A stretch of DNA of 64,000 nt, from NCBI RefSeq assembly GCF_003955715.1, contig NZ_CP034463.1, positions 186,001-250,000 on the forward strand, in the 5' to 3' direction. This document shows, one piece after another, positions 1-8,851 of this stretch. The position numbers and the translations under genes were made by a program. This DNA is from Streptomyces aquilus. GTDB taxonomy: Bacteria; Actinomycetota; Actinomycetes; Streptomycetales; Streptomycetaceae. The notes below the pieces were generated by a model. It was not told the origin of the DNA, did not search any database, and was given only the letters and a program-made list of their open reading frames with translations. Numbering within the stretch: position 1 is the stretch's first letter; each line of letters starts with the position of its first letter.

Positions 1-264
1 CGCCTGCCCGAACCCGTCCGACAACGACGGCGCGTCTTCGGCGCGCTGATCGCGGATGCGGCGGAGAAGGACAACACCCCCGCCGCCATCGCCCAGGTGA
101 TCGTCACCGCGGCCAGCGCGAACGGCCTTGCCTCACCCTCCACCACAGCCGTTCGCGGCGACCGCCTGTACATCACCGGCGGCAGGGTCCCCGAGCCCCA
201 CGACCCGAAACTGCGGGCTGCCGGGATCGACTTCCCCGCACTTCTTGCAAGCGCCGCCCACTGA
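1..264 (+). CDS. C-terminal fragment of an unidentified protein (SDR-like, tentative)
   Basis: The frame is open from the first base of the window to a TGA at 262-264, so the start lies outside. The 87 visible residues end in AALLASAAH-type sequence after a stretch (IAQVIVTAASA near residues 34-44) that resembles the last helix and tail of short-chain dehydrogenases, but no diagnostic motif (glycine-rich loop or YxxxK) is inside the window. The next gene, a TetR regulator, starts 60 bp downstream on the same strand, a usual arrangement for a regulator and its oxidoreductase target. Family assignment is a guess from the tail only. Confidence 0.35.
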   Translation, partial: RLPEPVRQRRRVFGALIADAAEKDNTPAAIAQVIVTAASANGLASPSTTAVRGDRLYITGGRVPEPHDPKLRAAGIDFPALLASAAH

Positions 265-324
265 CCCCCCAGGACAGCGGCCGGGACACCCGCCCCGGCC
301 GCCGCCGCGATGGAGGAACGCCTC

Positions 325-912
325 GTGCGGTACCCGAAAGAACACAAACACCAGACCCGGCAGCGGATCATCGCGACGGCCGGCCGCCGACTCAAGCAGG
401 ACGGCATCGACGGCTCCGGAGTCGCGACCCTCATGAAGGACGCGGGGCTGACCAACGGCACTCTCTACGCCTACTTCACGTCCAAGGACGACCTCGTCGC
501 CACCGCGGTCGCCGACCAGATGCGCGCCCAGCACGAGAACATCGTCGCGCAGGCGGCCCCCGGCCGCGCCGGACTCGAACAGATCATCCGCTGGTACTTT
601 TCCACCGACCAGCGCGACGACATCGAAGACGGCTGCCCCAACGCCGCCCTCCTCGCCGAGATTGCACGCTCCACGGACACGACCAGGCAGGCATACACCC
701 AAGGGGCACTGACCCTCATCGACGGCTTCGCCGCCCGCCTGGCACCCCACGACCCGCCCTCGGCACGCCTGAAGGCACTCAGCCTCCTCGGCATGATGGC
801 CGGCACGGTGCAGCTCTCCCGCGCCCTCACCGACCGGCAACTCGCCGACCAACTCCTTCAACAGGGCAGCCGCAACGCCCTCGCACTGATAGATGCCGAA
901 CAGCACAACTGA
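325..912 (+). CDS. TetR/AcrR family transcriptional regulator
   Basis: About 195 residues, the usual TetR length. The N-terminal helix-turn-helix is clear (RQRIIATAGRRLKQDG, then LTNGTLYAYFTSKDDL, residues about 10-55), followed by an all-helical ligand-binding region. GTG at 325 is preferred as start: GGAGG at 312-316 lies 8 bases upstream, whereas the in-frame ATG at 310 overlaps that Shine-Dalgarno and has none of its own. It probably represses a neighbouring gene, most likely the gene truncated at the left edge. The ligand cannot be read from sequence. Confidence 0.85.
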   Translation: MRYPKEHKHQTRQRIIATAGRRLKQDGIDGSGVATLMKDAGLTNGTLYAYFTSKDDLVATAVADQMRAQHENIVAQAAPGRAGLEQIIRWYFSTDQRDDIEDGCPNAALLAEIARSTDTTRQAYTQGALTLIDGFAARLAPHDPPSARLKALSLLGMMAGTVQLSRALTDRQLADQLLQQGSRNALALIDAEQHN

Positions 913-1106
913 GACGCCATCCGCGCACCGATCAGAAGCTGATCAGGTCGGCACCCAGGATCTCTTCCACGACGAAGACGTCGAGAGCGCGCGTCGGTTC
1001 AGCGACAGCGACGTCCCTTGCCATCTCGACGTCATCCCCGTCGCCTTCCACGCCTTCGACCTCGTGTTCCTCAAAGCCGAAATCGCGCGGGAGTTCAGGC
1101 GCCGAC

Positions 1107-1600
1107 AGGCACGAGCGCTGAAGAACGCGATGCGAGACCGCCCGAAACGGAAGGCAGTCCGACACGCAGATCACGGAGAGGTTTTCGTCCTCACGGCGGC
1201 AGCAACAGGACCGGGCGGCAGGTGGTGCCCGGACACCATCTGCGGAGTCGTCGAGGCCATCGTGGTGGTCGGTCGGCCTCTGCCAGGCAATCGCAACGAC
1301 TGCCGGGCCTGGTCAGAGTCCGGTGCGAAGGCCGCCGTCGGCAACACGAGGACCATCGCCGATGGCGGCTATCCCGATCCCGGGCTCGTCATGCCGCACC
1401 GCCGCCGCACGGGCGAGGATCCACCCGACTGCAAGCAGGCACACAACAAGTCCCATAAGCAGGTTCGCGCCCGTGTCAAGCACGTCTTCGCCCGGATGAA
1501 GACCGGGAAGATCCTGCGCGACTGCCGCCCGAAAGGTGATGGTGTGCAACACGCGATGCATGGCATCGCCCGGCTGCATCACCCCACCCTCACCGCTTGA
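1107..1600 (+). pseudogene. IS5-type DDE transposase remnant (C-terminal part)
   Basis: The frame encodes the end of a DDE_4-type transposase: PLPGNRNDCRAW, then AVGNTRTIADGGYPDP with a catalytic Asp, RVKHVFARMKTGKILRDC with the late Glu/Asp replaced region, and a typical last helix (HAMHGIARLHHPTLTA). The N-terminal half and first catalytic Asp are absent, and the frame runs upstream into unrelated sequence that starts inside the TetR gene. No terminal inverted repeats were found. It is a dead remnant that separates the TetR gene from the next unit. Confidence 0.7.
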
Positions 1601-1610
1601 CCAGCCCCTG

Positions 1611-1993
1611 ACGCAGGCAAGCGCCGCGGTCGGCAGAGGTGCCCTCGCCAGTCGTGGCCTTGCTGGCTGGCTGCATGGACCTGCTGGCCCGCCCGGCCGC
1701 TCTGCGTGGCGCCGGCGGCAAGCCGCCCGCCGGTGCGGATGTCGGCCTGCTGCCGGCGGATTCGTTGGTCGCGGTGACCGTGTTCGCGAGCATCGACGCG
1801 CCCTCGATCAAGGTTCCGATGTTGTTCGGCCCGATGGCTCCCACCCCGGCCGCGGTCACTTTCGCGCAGACGGCGGCCGTAGCCCGGATCACGACGCCCT
1901 CAGCGCGGCCTTCGCCCAGGCGGGATCGTGTCCCCCCTGGTCCTCGGCTGGATCGTGGACAGCGCGGCGAGCGTCACGACGCCGACCCTGCAT
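1611..1993 (+). other. gap with decayed transporter sequence
   Basis: No intact gene. In one plus-strand frame (about 1919-1985) the words GGIVSPLVLGWIVDSA match the penultimate membrane helix of MFS solute transporters (MHS/hexuronate type); upstream the reading frame is broken. I read it as the end of a decayed MFS gene. Nothing else is recognisable. Confidence 0.35.
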
Positions 1994-3676
1994 TCAGCTC
2001 GTCCCACCGGTCGCTGCCGAGACGGCGTCGTCCACGGTGCGGTGCAGACGGTGCGGTCCGACGCGATCCGCCAGGACATGGCGGGCCAGGTCCCGTTCGG
2101 CGCGGGCCCGTACGTGAGCCAAGTGCAGGGTGATGTCTTTCCTGGCCAGTTCCTCTCTCAGTTCGTCGAGTGTGTCGAGGACCGGGATGCCCAGCCGGTA
2201 GCTGCCGGTCAGGTCGAGGACGACGGCTCGCGGTGGCGGGGAAGCGTTCGTGACCAGGTCACGGACGGCGAGGCGGACGCGGTTGACGTTGCCGAAGAAC
2301 AGGCTGCCGTCGGGCCGCACGGCGAGCACGCCGGGGGTGGTGGCTGCGTCCGGGTGCTGTGCCGTGTCGGCGTACAGATGAGTGCCGGGCAGGCGTCCGA
2401 GGACGGCGACGTTGCGGCGGCTGGCGGCGGCGATGAAGAGAACCAGGGAGAGCGCCACAGCCAGCAGGAGTCCGGGAAGCAGGTCGAAGAGGAGGACGCC
2501 GATCAGGGAGGTGAGCGCCACCCACAGGCTCTGCCGGTCCAGCGCGGCGTAGCGGCGCAGCTCGCCCACCCGCATGAAGCCGCGTACGGCCACGATCACG
2601 ATGGCACCCAGGACTGGCTCGGGCAGCTCGGTGAAGAGCGGGGTGAGGAAGGCCCCGGTCAGCAGGATCAGGCCGGCCGCGATCAGGGACACCATCGGGG
2701 TGCGGCCGCCCGCGCCGGTCGCCGCGGCGCTGCGTGAGGCGCTGCCCGAGACGACGAAACCCCGGACCAGGCCGACGGCGATGTTGCTGAGGCCGACCGC
2801 GGCCATTTCCCGGTCGGCGTCGACCTCTTGGCCGTGCTCGCGCGCGAAGCGGTTGGCGATGCTGAACGCCTCGGCGAAGACCACCAGAGCGACGCCGAGC
2901 GCACCCGCGGACAGGGCGATCCAGTCGCCTGCTGCAATGCCCGGCAGGTGCGGTACGGGGACGGCCGAGGGAATCGTGCCGACGACGTCCACGCCGTGTT
3001 CCTCCAGGCCCAGCGGGGCGGAGAGAAGCAGCGCGAGGGCGAGCACGATCAGCGCGGCAGGCAGGCGGGGCGCGAACCGTTCCAGCAGGAGCAGCAGCGC
3101 CAGCGCGCAGGCTCCGACGGCGAGCGTGGCGAGAGACCAGTCGGGGGCCTTGCTCAGGATGGTCCATAGGCGCTCGAAGAAGTCGCCGTCCCCGCTGGAG
3201 ACGCCGACGAGCTTGGCGCCCTGCCGGACGACGATGGTCAGGGCCATCCCGAACAGGAAGCCCACCAGAGCGGGCTCGGCGAGGAAGTTGGTGATGAACC
3301 CCAGGCGGGCCACGCCGGCGATCAGCAGCGCCGCCCCGACGATGACCGCGAGAGCGGCCGAAAGGCCGACTGCGTCCTGCGGAGTCCCGCTGATGTCGGA
3401 CACGGCCGCCGCCGACAGGACTGCCGCCGCCGACGTCGCTCCGACGATCAGGAAGTTGGACCGGCCGAACAACGCGTACACCAGCAGGGCCACAGGGGCC
3501 GCGTAGAAGGCGTTCTGCGGGGGCAGCCCGGCGATCTGCGCGTACGCGACGCTTTCGGGGACGATCAACGCCCACGCCGTGAGCGCCCCCAGCACGTCGC
3601 CCCGCAGCAGGCCCTGGTGGTAGCAGCCCAGCCATCCGGCCACCGGTCGGTTCCGGTGTTCCTGTCCGGCGCTCAC
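1994..3676 (-). CDS. SulP family inorganic anion (sulfate) transporter
   Basis: A 560-residue membrane protein with the SulP signature near the N-terminus (ALTAWALIVPESVAYAQIAGL region, residues about 30-60) and 10 or more hydrophobic segments to about residue 410, followed by a cytoplasmic STAS domain (about 440-545; VLDLTGSYRLGIPVLDTL). SulP proteins move sulfate or other anions (bicarbonate, molybdate) across the cytoplasmic membrane, usually with H+ or Na+. The start is GTG at 3676; the upstream Shine-Dalgarno is weak. No carbonic anhydrase partner or thiosulfate genes are next to it, so the substrate is open. It is transcribed away from the DUF1254 pair at 3.8 kb. Confidence 0.9.
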   Translation of the reverse strand: MSAGQEHRNRPVAGWLGCYHQGLLRGDVLGALTAWALIVPESVAYAQIAGLPPQNAFYAAPVALLVYALFGRSNFLIVGATSAAAVLSAAAVSDISGTPQDAVGLSAALAVIVGAALLIAGVARLGFITNFLAEPALVGFLFGMALTIVVRQGAKLVGVSSGDGDFFERLWTILSKAPDWSLATLAVGACALALLLLLERFAPRLPAALIVLALALLLSAPLGLEEHGVDVVGTIPSAVPVPHLPGIAAGDWIALSAGALGVALVVFAEAFSIANRFAREHGQEVDADREMAAVGLSNIAVGLVRGFVVSGSASRSAAATGAGGRTPMVSLIAAGLILLTGAFLTPLFTELPEPVLGAIVIVAVRGFMRVGELRRYAALDRQSLWVALTSLIGVLLFDLLPGLLLAVALSLVLFIAAASRRNVAVLGRLPGTHLYADTAQHPDAATTPGVLAVRPDGSLFFGNVNRVRLAVRDLVTNASPPPRAVVLDLTGSYRLGIPVLDTLDELREELARKDITLHLAHVRARAERDLARHVLADRVGPHRLHRTVDDAVSAATGGTS

Positions 3677-3827
3677 GCAAACAGCCCCGGAGAATCCCCC
3701 GTGAGCCCCATGACCGGCTCCTTCGCTGCGCCCGACCTTGTGCCCGCGGGGGCAGGGCTGCGGATGCGTCCCACGAAGTAGCGTGCCATTTTGAACCGAT
3801 ATGTGCGCCCTGTGCGAGGAGGTCGGT

Positions 3828-5141
3828 GTGTCGGAGCTGACGGTCGAGCGGGCGCGGCGGATCGCGGCCGAGGGGTGGATCTGGGGGTTCGCGCTCCTGG
3901 AGAACTTCCGGACGATGTACCCGCAGGCGGTCGACTCCGACGATCCCCGGTACGTGGGCGGCTTCGGCCGCTTCCGGCACTACTCGGAGCCGTTTACACC
4001 GGCCAACACCGACGTGGTGACACCGAACAACGACACCCCCTACTCATGGGCCTGGCTGGACCTGCGCGCCGAGCCCTACGTGCTCTCGGTACCGGCCGCG
4101 GACCGGTACTACGTGCTGCCGCTGCACGACCTGGACACCTCCTACGTCGGCTACATCGGCGCCCGCACGACCGGCCCGGAGGCGGGTGACTACCTGGTCG
4201 CCGGGCCCCGCTGGGACGGCGCCGTTCCCGCGGGGATCGCGGGCGTGCTGCGCGCCGACACGTTCCTGGTCGGCATCCTGGGCCGCACGTACCTGGCCGG
4301 CCCCGACGACGTACCGGCGCTGCGGGCGATCCAGGAGCGGTACCTCCTGCGGCCACTGTCGAAGTTCACCGGCACCGCCGCACCGCACCCGGTCGACGAA
4401 CCGGTGTGGCCGGTCTGGCGGGAGGAGGACCTCGGCACCGTCGAGTTCTTCACCCTTCTCGACTTCCTGCTCCAGTTCTTCCCCGGCCTCGATGGCGAGC
4501 GGGAGCTGCGGGACCGGCTCACCGCCCTCGGAGTGACGGGCAGCGGCGAGTTCGAGCCCGCCGCCCTGAAGCCCGAGATGCGCGCCGCGGTCGAGCAGGG
4601 CATCGCGGACGCCCGGGCCCGTCTGGAGGAGGCGAAGAAGGACGCCGCCGACTCCACTCACTGGTTCGGCACCCGCGCCGAGCAAGGCGACGACTACCTG
4701 ACCCGCGCGGTCGGCGTCGACAAGGGCCTGTACGGCCTGCCGGCGGCGGAGGCGTGGTACGCCGGGTGGGCCGAGGATGACCAGGGCAACCGGCCGCCCA
4801 ACGCCTCCGCGCACGACCACGTCATCCGCTTCGCCCCCGGCAGGCTGCCGCCGGCCCGCTATTTCTGGTCGGCCACGATCTACCGGCTGCCCGAGCGGCT
4901 CCTCGTCGCCAACGAGATCGACCGCTACTCGATCGGTGACCGCACCCCCGGACTGGTTCACGACGACGACGGCGGCCTCACCCTCTACGTACGCAAGGAC
5001 CGTCCGGCCGACCCGAAGCAGGTGGCGAACTGGCTGCCCGCGCCCGACGGGCCCTTCACCATCGCCATCCGCGTGTACGGTCCCGCGTCCTCGGTCCTGG
5101 ACGGTTCCTGGACCCTGCCCGCCCTGAGCGTCGACGCCTGA
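3828..5141 (+). CDS. DUF1254/DUF1214 domain protein
   Basis: 437 residues. The N-terminal DUF1254 domain shows the family words TPNNDTPYSWAWLDL and RYYVLPLHDLDTSYVGYIG (about 70-120); the C-terminal DUF1214 domain shows FWSATIYRLPERLLVANEIDRYSIGDRTP (in pieces, about 345-375) and NWLPAPDGPF near the end. Function of the family is not established. GTG at 3828 is chosen because CGAGGAGG at 3815-3822 sits 6 bases upstream; the ATG at 3801 has no such site. There is no signal peptide. It is followed after 12 bp by a paralogue, so the two are one operon and may form a hetero-oligomer. Confidence 0.85.
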   Translation: MSELTVERARRIAAEGWIWGFALLENFRTMYPQAVDSDDPRYVGGFGRFRHYSEPFTPANTDVVTPNNDTPYSWAWLDLRAEPYVLSVPAADRYYVLPLHDLDTSYVGYIGARTTGPEAGDYLVAGPRWDGAVPAGIAGVLRADTFLVGILGRTYLAGPDDVPALRAIQERYLLRPLSKFTGTAAPHPVDEPVWPVWREEDLGTVEFFTLLDFLLQFFPGLDGERELRDRLTALGVTGSGEFEPAALKPEMRAAVEQGIADARARLEEAKKDAADSTHWFGTRAEQGDDYLTRAVGVDKGLYGLPAAEAWYAGWAEDDQGNRPPNASAHDHVIRFAPGRLPPARYFWSATIYRLPERLLVANEIDRYSIGDRTPGLVHDDDGGLTLYVRKDRPADPKQVANWLPAPDGPFTIAIRVYGPASSVLDGSWTLPALSVDA

Positions 5142-5153
5142 CAGGAGCCAGCC

Positions 5154-6521
5154 ATGACCAGCAAGACCAGTGCGGCCGGCACCGACAGCCTCGCCGATCT
5201 GGCCGCCGACGCGTACGTCTACGGCTATCCCCTCGTCTTCGACGTGTCGATGATCTCCGCGTTCATGCACAAGGGTTTCGGCTCGCTGGCGCCCACCCCC
5301 TTCAACCGGTTCGGGCACTCCACCAAACTGGCCACCCCCGACGCCCACTTCGTGTCCGTGAACAACGACACCGTCTACTCCATCGCCCAGGTCGACCTGT
5401 CCGGCGGCCCCATCCTGCTCCACGTCCCGGACACCGCCGGGGCGTACTACGTCCTGCAGTTCGTGGACGTGTGGAGCAATAACTTCGCCTACCTGGGAAA
5501 ACGCGCCACCGGCACGGAAGAAGGCGACTGGCTCGTCGTCCCGCCCGGCTGGTCCGGCACCGTACCCGACAAGGTGCGCGGGGTGATCGAGGCACCAACC
5601 GCCGTGGTCTCCGTCGTCGGCCGCAACGCCTGCGACGGTCCCGAAGACATGCCCCGTGTTCACGCCCTGCAGCAGCGGCTCACACTCGCGCCGCTCGACG
5701 CGGCCACCCACCCCACGGGCCTGCCCGCACCGGATCCCGACGTGCCCGAGGAACTGCGCTTCTACGAGCAGCTGCGCGTCTGGATGGCGGACTTCCCGCC
5801 CGCCGGCCCCGACCAGGACTACCAGGAACGCTTCCAGCCCCTGGGCCTCCTCGAAGAGGGGCCCTCCCCATACATGAACGCCGACCCCGCCCTCGTGAAG
5901 GCCCTCACAGAGGGGCTCACCGCCGGCAAGGCGCGCGTCGAGGCCGCGTCGAAGCCGCGCGTCGACGGTGACCGTCCGCCGGGCGCCTGGGAGACGAACC
6001 CGCACCTGTTCGACTACAACCTCGACCACCTCGGCATCGGGACGGTCGACGCGCCGCAGTGGAAGATCGCCGACCGGGAAGCGTCCTACCTCGCACGGGC
6101 CGCCGCGGCGCGAGCCGCCCTGTGGGGCAACCACGGTTACGAGGCGGTGTACGCGCATACCTTCACCGACTCCACCGGCCGGAGGCTGAACGGATCCCGG
6201 TCCTACACCCTGCGCTTCGAGCAGCCGCCTCCCGTCGAGTCGTTCTGGTCGGTGACCATGTACGACACCCCCGACTACTATCTCGTCGCCAACCCGGCCG
6301 GTCGCTACTCACTCGGCGACCGCACCCCCGGCCTGACGTACGACAAGGACGGCTCGCTGACCGTCGTCATCCGACGGGAACGGCCCGAGGACCCGGTCGA
6401 GGCCGCGAACTGGCTGCCCGCCCCGGCAGGCGACTTCCGGCCGATGATCCGCCTCTACACACCCAGGCAGTCCGTCCTCGACGGCACCTACCAGCTGCCG
6501 CCCATCGTGGCGAAGGACTGA
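5154..6521 (+). CDS. DUF1254/DUF1214 domain protein (second copy)
   Basis: 455 residues, same two-domain layout as the upstream gene: FVSVNNDTVYSIAQVDL and YYVLQFVDVWSNNFAYLG in DUF1254, FWSVTMYDTPDYYLVANP and NWLPAPAGDFRPMIRLY in DUF1214. Start ATG 5154 has CAGGAG ten bases upstream. It diverged clearly from its neighbour, so the pair is an old duplication rather than a recent one. Five bases after its stop a GTG opens the broken membrane protein gene at 6527, so the three were probably one transcript. The biochemical role of the family is unknown to me. Confidence 0.85.
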   Translation: MTSKTSAAGTDSLADLAADAYVYGYPLVFDVSMISAFMHKGFGSLAPTPFNRFGHSTKLATPDAHFVSVNNDTVYSIAQVDLSGGPILLHVPDTAGAYYVLQFVDVWSNNFAYLGKRATGTEEGDWLVVPPGWSGTVPDKVRGVIEAPTAVVSVVGRNACDGPEDMPRVHALQQRLTLAPLDAATHPTGLPAPDPDVPEELRFYEQLRVWMADFPPAGPDQDYQERFQPLGLLEEGPSPYMNADPALVKALTEGLTAGKARVEAASKPRVDGDRPPGAWETNPHLFDYNLDHLGIGTVDAPQWKIADREASYLARAAAARAALWGNHGYEAVYAHTFTDSTGRRLNGSRSYTLRFEQPPPVESFWSVTMYDTPDYYLVANPAGRYSLGDRTPGLTYDKDGSLTVVIRRERPEDPVEAANWLPAPAGDFRPMIRLYTPRQSVLDGTYQLPPIVAKD

Positions 6522-6526
6522 CCACC

Positions 6527-6950
6527 GTGGGAGGCGCCGTCGGGCAGATGCTCGCCTCCGCGATCGGCATCGCCATCAGCCCCCGCCGCCGATCGCCGTC
6601 GTCCTCATGCAGGCCACCCCCAAGGGCCGGGCCAACGGCATCGCCTTCACGGCAGGCTGGCTGGTCTTGCTCGCCGTGCTTGTCACGGTCGTCGTCCTCG
6701 CCGGCTCGGGAGGCGACGCCTTGGGCAACGACGACGGCGCAGCCTCCTGGACACTGTGGCTGAAGCTGGGCCTCGGCGTCCTGTTCCTGCTGATGGACGT
6801 CAAGCACTGGCAGGACCGCCCCCGGGAGGGGCGTGCGGCCGGGCAGCCGGGCCGCCGGGCTGGATAGAGGCGAGCGACAACTTCACCCCCGGGCAAGTCG
6901 GCCGGACTCGCCGCCGCGCTCGCCGCCGCCGACCCGATGAATCTAGTTCT
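6527..6950 (+). pseudogene. Sap/GAP-like membrane protein, frameshifted and truncated
   Basis: A GTG five bases after the preceding stop begins the start of a Sap (sulfolipid-1-addressing)/GAP family protein: GGAVGQMLASAIGIAISP. A one-base loss in the C-run at about 6590 shifts the frame; the match then resumes as IAVVLMQATPKGRANGIAFTAGWLVL and a second membrane helix LGLGVLFLLMDVKHWQDRP. The downstream family words PGWIEASDNFTPG and NLVL are still visible to about 6950, with another frame change, before the sequence turns into IS630. Intact members have about 220 residues and six helices; this one cannot make a full product. Confidence 0.65.
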
Positions 6951-7218
6951 GAAGATCGGGTTGTGCTTCACCCCGACTTACGCCTCGTGGGCGAACCCCA
7001 TCGAAGCCCACTTCGGACCGCTGCGGCAGTTCACCATCGCCAACTCCAACCGCCTCAACCCCACCGTGCAGACCCGGGCCCTGCGCGGCTCCCTCCGGTG
7101 GCGCAATGCCAATGCCCGCCACCCCGGCGTCCCGGCCGCCGAACGCAAGCAACGTGCCCGCATCCGCAGCGAGAAGGGCATCCGCCGGGGCGTACGCCCC
7201 CTCGCCGCCGGGGCCTGA
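6951..7218 (+). pseudogene. IS630-family transposase C-terminal remnant
   Basis: The frame reads LCFTPTYASWANPIEAHFGP, then FTIANSN, RWRNANARHP and ARIRSEKGIRRG, the end of Streptomyces IS630-type transposases with the final catalytic Glu (in NPIEAHF). Nothing of the N-terminal HTH or the first two Asp residues is present. It is joined directly to the interrupted Sap-like gene, so it marks the insertion/deletion that truncated that gene. Confidence 0.75.
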
Positions 7219-7253
7219 AAGACCCCGACGAACGTCCATCACAGCACTGGTGG

Positions 7254-7868
7254 TCAGCCGCGCACTGCGGCCAGACACTCGTCGTACAGGTCCATGATGT
7301 CGCCGTTGCCGTCGTTGTCGACCCACGTCATCGTTGCGGCATCCAGGCAGGCGAACGCCGTCGCGATCACCGCGCGGGCCCTCGGATCCGTAGTGCCGAC
7401 AGTGGACGCAGCGTCCATACGCGCCCTGATGAGCGGCAGCAGGTCCTCCTGGAACCGCAGTCTCTTTTCGAGCCAACCGGCACGCAGCGAGGCGGTGTTG
7501 TGCAGGAGACGGAACCGCTCCAGGGCCTGCTCTCGGTTGTCGTGCAGGGCCAGTACGGCGGCAACCCCTGCGCGCAGGGCCTCCCAGACACCGGCTTCGG
7601 CGGGCTGTTCGCTGATCGTGTCCGTCAGGACTTGCCCGAACCGGTCCTGGTCGCCGCCGAGAAGGTCCTCCTTGGTGCCGAAGTAGCGGAAGAGGGTGCG
7701 CTGGGAGACGCCGGCCTCTCGGGCGATCTGGGCGATGGTCGTCTCGTCGTAACCCTGCTGGGTGAACAGGCGCAGAGCCGTCTCGAGGATCTCTCGGGAG
7801 GCCAGCTGCCGTGTCCGGTCCCACAGCGTGGCCGATGCGCCGGTCGCTGTCGTGGCTTCCTGCTTCAT
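7254..7868 (-). CDS. TetR/AcrR family transcriptional regulator
   Basis: 204 residues. HTH: EILETALRLFTQQGYDETTI, IAREAGVSQRTLFRYFGTKEDLL (about 27-70), then a helical ligand domain. It is divergent from the SDR gene at 7988; the 119-bp space holds a perfect 7-bp-arm inverted repeat (7915-7931), the likely operator for both promoters. The expected role is ligand-released repression of the SDR and of itself. Confidence 0.88.
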   Translation of the reverse strand: MKQEATTATGASATLWDRTRQLASREILETALRLFTQQGYDETTIAQIAREAGVSQRTLFRYFGTKEDLLGGDQDRFGQVLTDTISEQPAEAGVWEALRAGVAAVLALHDNREQALERFRLLHNTASLRAGWLEKRLRFQEDLLPLIRARMDAASTVGTTDPRARAVIATAFACLDAATMTWVDNDGNGDIMDLYDECLAAVRG

Positions 7869-7914
7869 GCCACCAGGTTAGTCCAGCACTGCCAGGTCGA
7901 CACTCGCATCATAT

Positions 7915-7931
7915 TTGGCAGTCGCTGCCAA
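7915..7931. promoter_or_regulatory. candidate TetR operator
   Basis: TTGGCAG-TCG-CTGCCAA is a perfect inverted repeat with 7-bp arms and a 3-bp centre, lying 46 bp from the TetR start and 56 bp from the SDR start. Related half-sites (ACTGCCAGG at 7889 and CTGTCAAAG at 7943) flank it. Position and symmetry fit a TetR-family dimer site. Confidence 0.6.
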
Positions 7932-7987
7932 CCAGTCATACGCTGTCAAAGTTCTTACCTCCCAGGAACACGCAAAAGGAGCGCACC

Positions 7988-8701
7988 ATGTCCGCACCCG
8001 CAGCTTTGATCACCGGTGGAACCAGCGGCATCGGCAAGGCGACCGCTGAACTGCTCCACTCCCGCGGCTACCGCGTCATGGTCACCGGCGTGGGCAATGC
8101 GGCCGATGCCGGACTTCCCGAAGACGTCATGGCCGTCCGGGCCGACGCACGGTCCCTGCCGGACATCGACCATGCGATCACCCAGGCGAGCCGGCAATTC
8201 GGCTCCCTCGACCTGCTCTTCCTGAATGCGGGTATCTCGCGCCCCGGCCCGATCGAGTCAACGGACGAAGCCACCTTCGACGCCCTGTTCGACATCAACG
8301 TCAAGGGCACCTTCTTCACCCTGCAGAAGGCGCTCCCGCTCCTCAACGAAGGCGCCTCAGTGGTGATCACCGTGGGCGCCGGCGAAGGGATCGGAGCCGC
8401 CATGACAGCCGCCAAGGGCGCGCTGTTGCCGCTCATGCGGTCCCTCGCGCTCGAACTCGCCCCCCGCCGCATCCGCGTCAACGCCGTCAGCCCAGGACTG
8501 ATCGACACCCCCGCCTACAGCAAGATGGGTGTCTCCCAGGAAATGATCGACTCCTGGGCTCGGGACGTCCCACTCGGCCGCGTCGGCGCTCCCGCCGACA
8601 TCGCCGAAGCCGTGGCCTTCCTCGCCTCGGACGCCGCCGGCTACATCACAGGCGACAACCTCACGGTCTCCGGAGGCATCGGCGTCCACGCCCGCCCCTG
8701 A
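7988..8701 (+). CDS. SDR family protein lacking the catalytic Tyr
   Basis: 237 residues with a complete Rossmann fold: TGGTSGIG (about 10-17) for NAD(P) binding, NAG at about 83, DINVKGTFF, and the C-terminal SPG and SGG motifs. The start ATG 7988 follows AAAGGAG with 7 bases spacing. The active-site region is abnormal: where SDRs have Ser and then YxxxK, this protein reads VVITVGAGEGIG and AAMTAAKGAL, so Lys is kept but Tyr is Met and the Ser is absent. Either it is not a classical oxidoreductase or it uses another acid. It is probably controlled by the divergent TetR protein. Confidence 0.85.
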   Translation: MSAPAALITGGTSGIGKATAELLHSRGYRVMVTGVGNAADAGLPEDVMAVRADARSLPDIDHAITQASRQFGSLDLLFLNAGISRPGPIESTDEATFDALFDINVKGTFFTLQKALPLLNEGASVVITVGAGEGIGAAMTAAKGALLPLMRSLALELAPRRIRVNAVSPGLIDTPAYSKMGVSQEMIDSWARDVPLGRVGAPADIAEAVAFLASDAAGYITGDNLTVSGGIGVHARP

Positions 8702-8851
8702 TGAGCAGTTCCGCCCCTCCCCTATCTGACGGCGCCACCGTGCCTCCATGCCGCGTAACTTCCAGTACCGAGCGGAGCCGGTGAACCTATCCGGTCGCAG
8801 CACCAGGTCGTGTATCGGATGTGGATCTTGATCGTGAGATGATCTTGGTTC

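Noticed and set aside
4044..6158. A 704-codon open frame on the minus strand opposite the DUF1254 genes
   Set aside because: It is the mirror of two strongly matching plus-strand genes; no family words and no ribosome-binding site.
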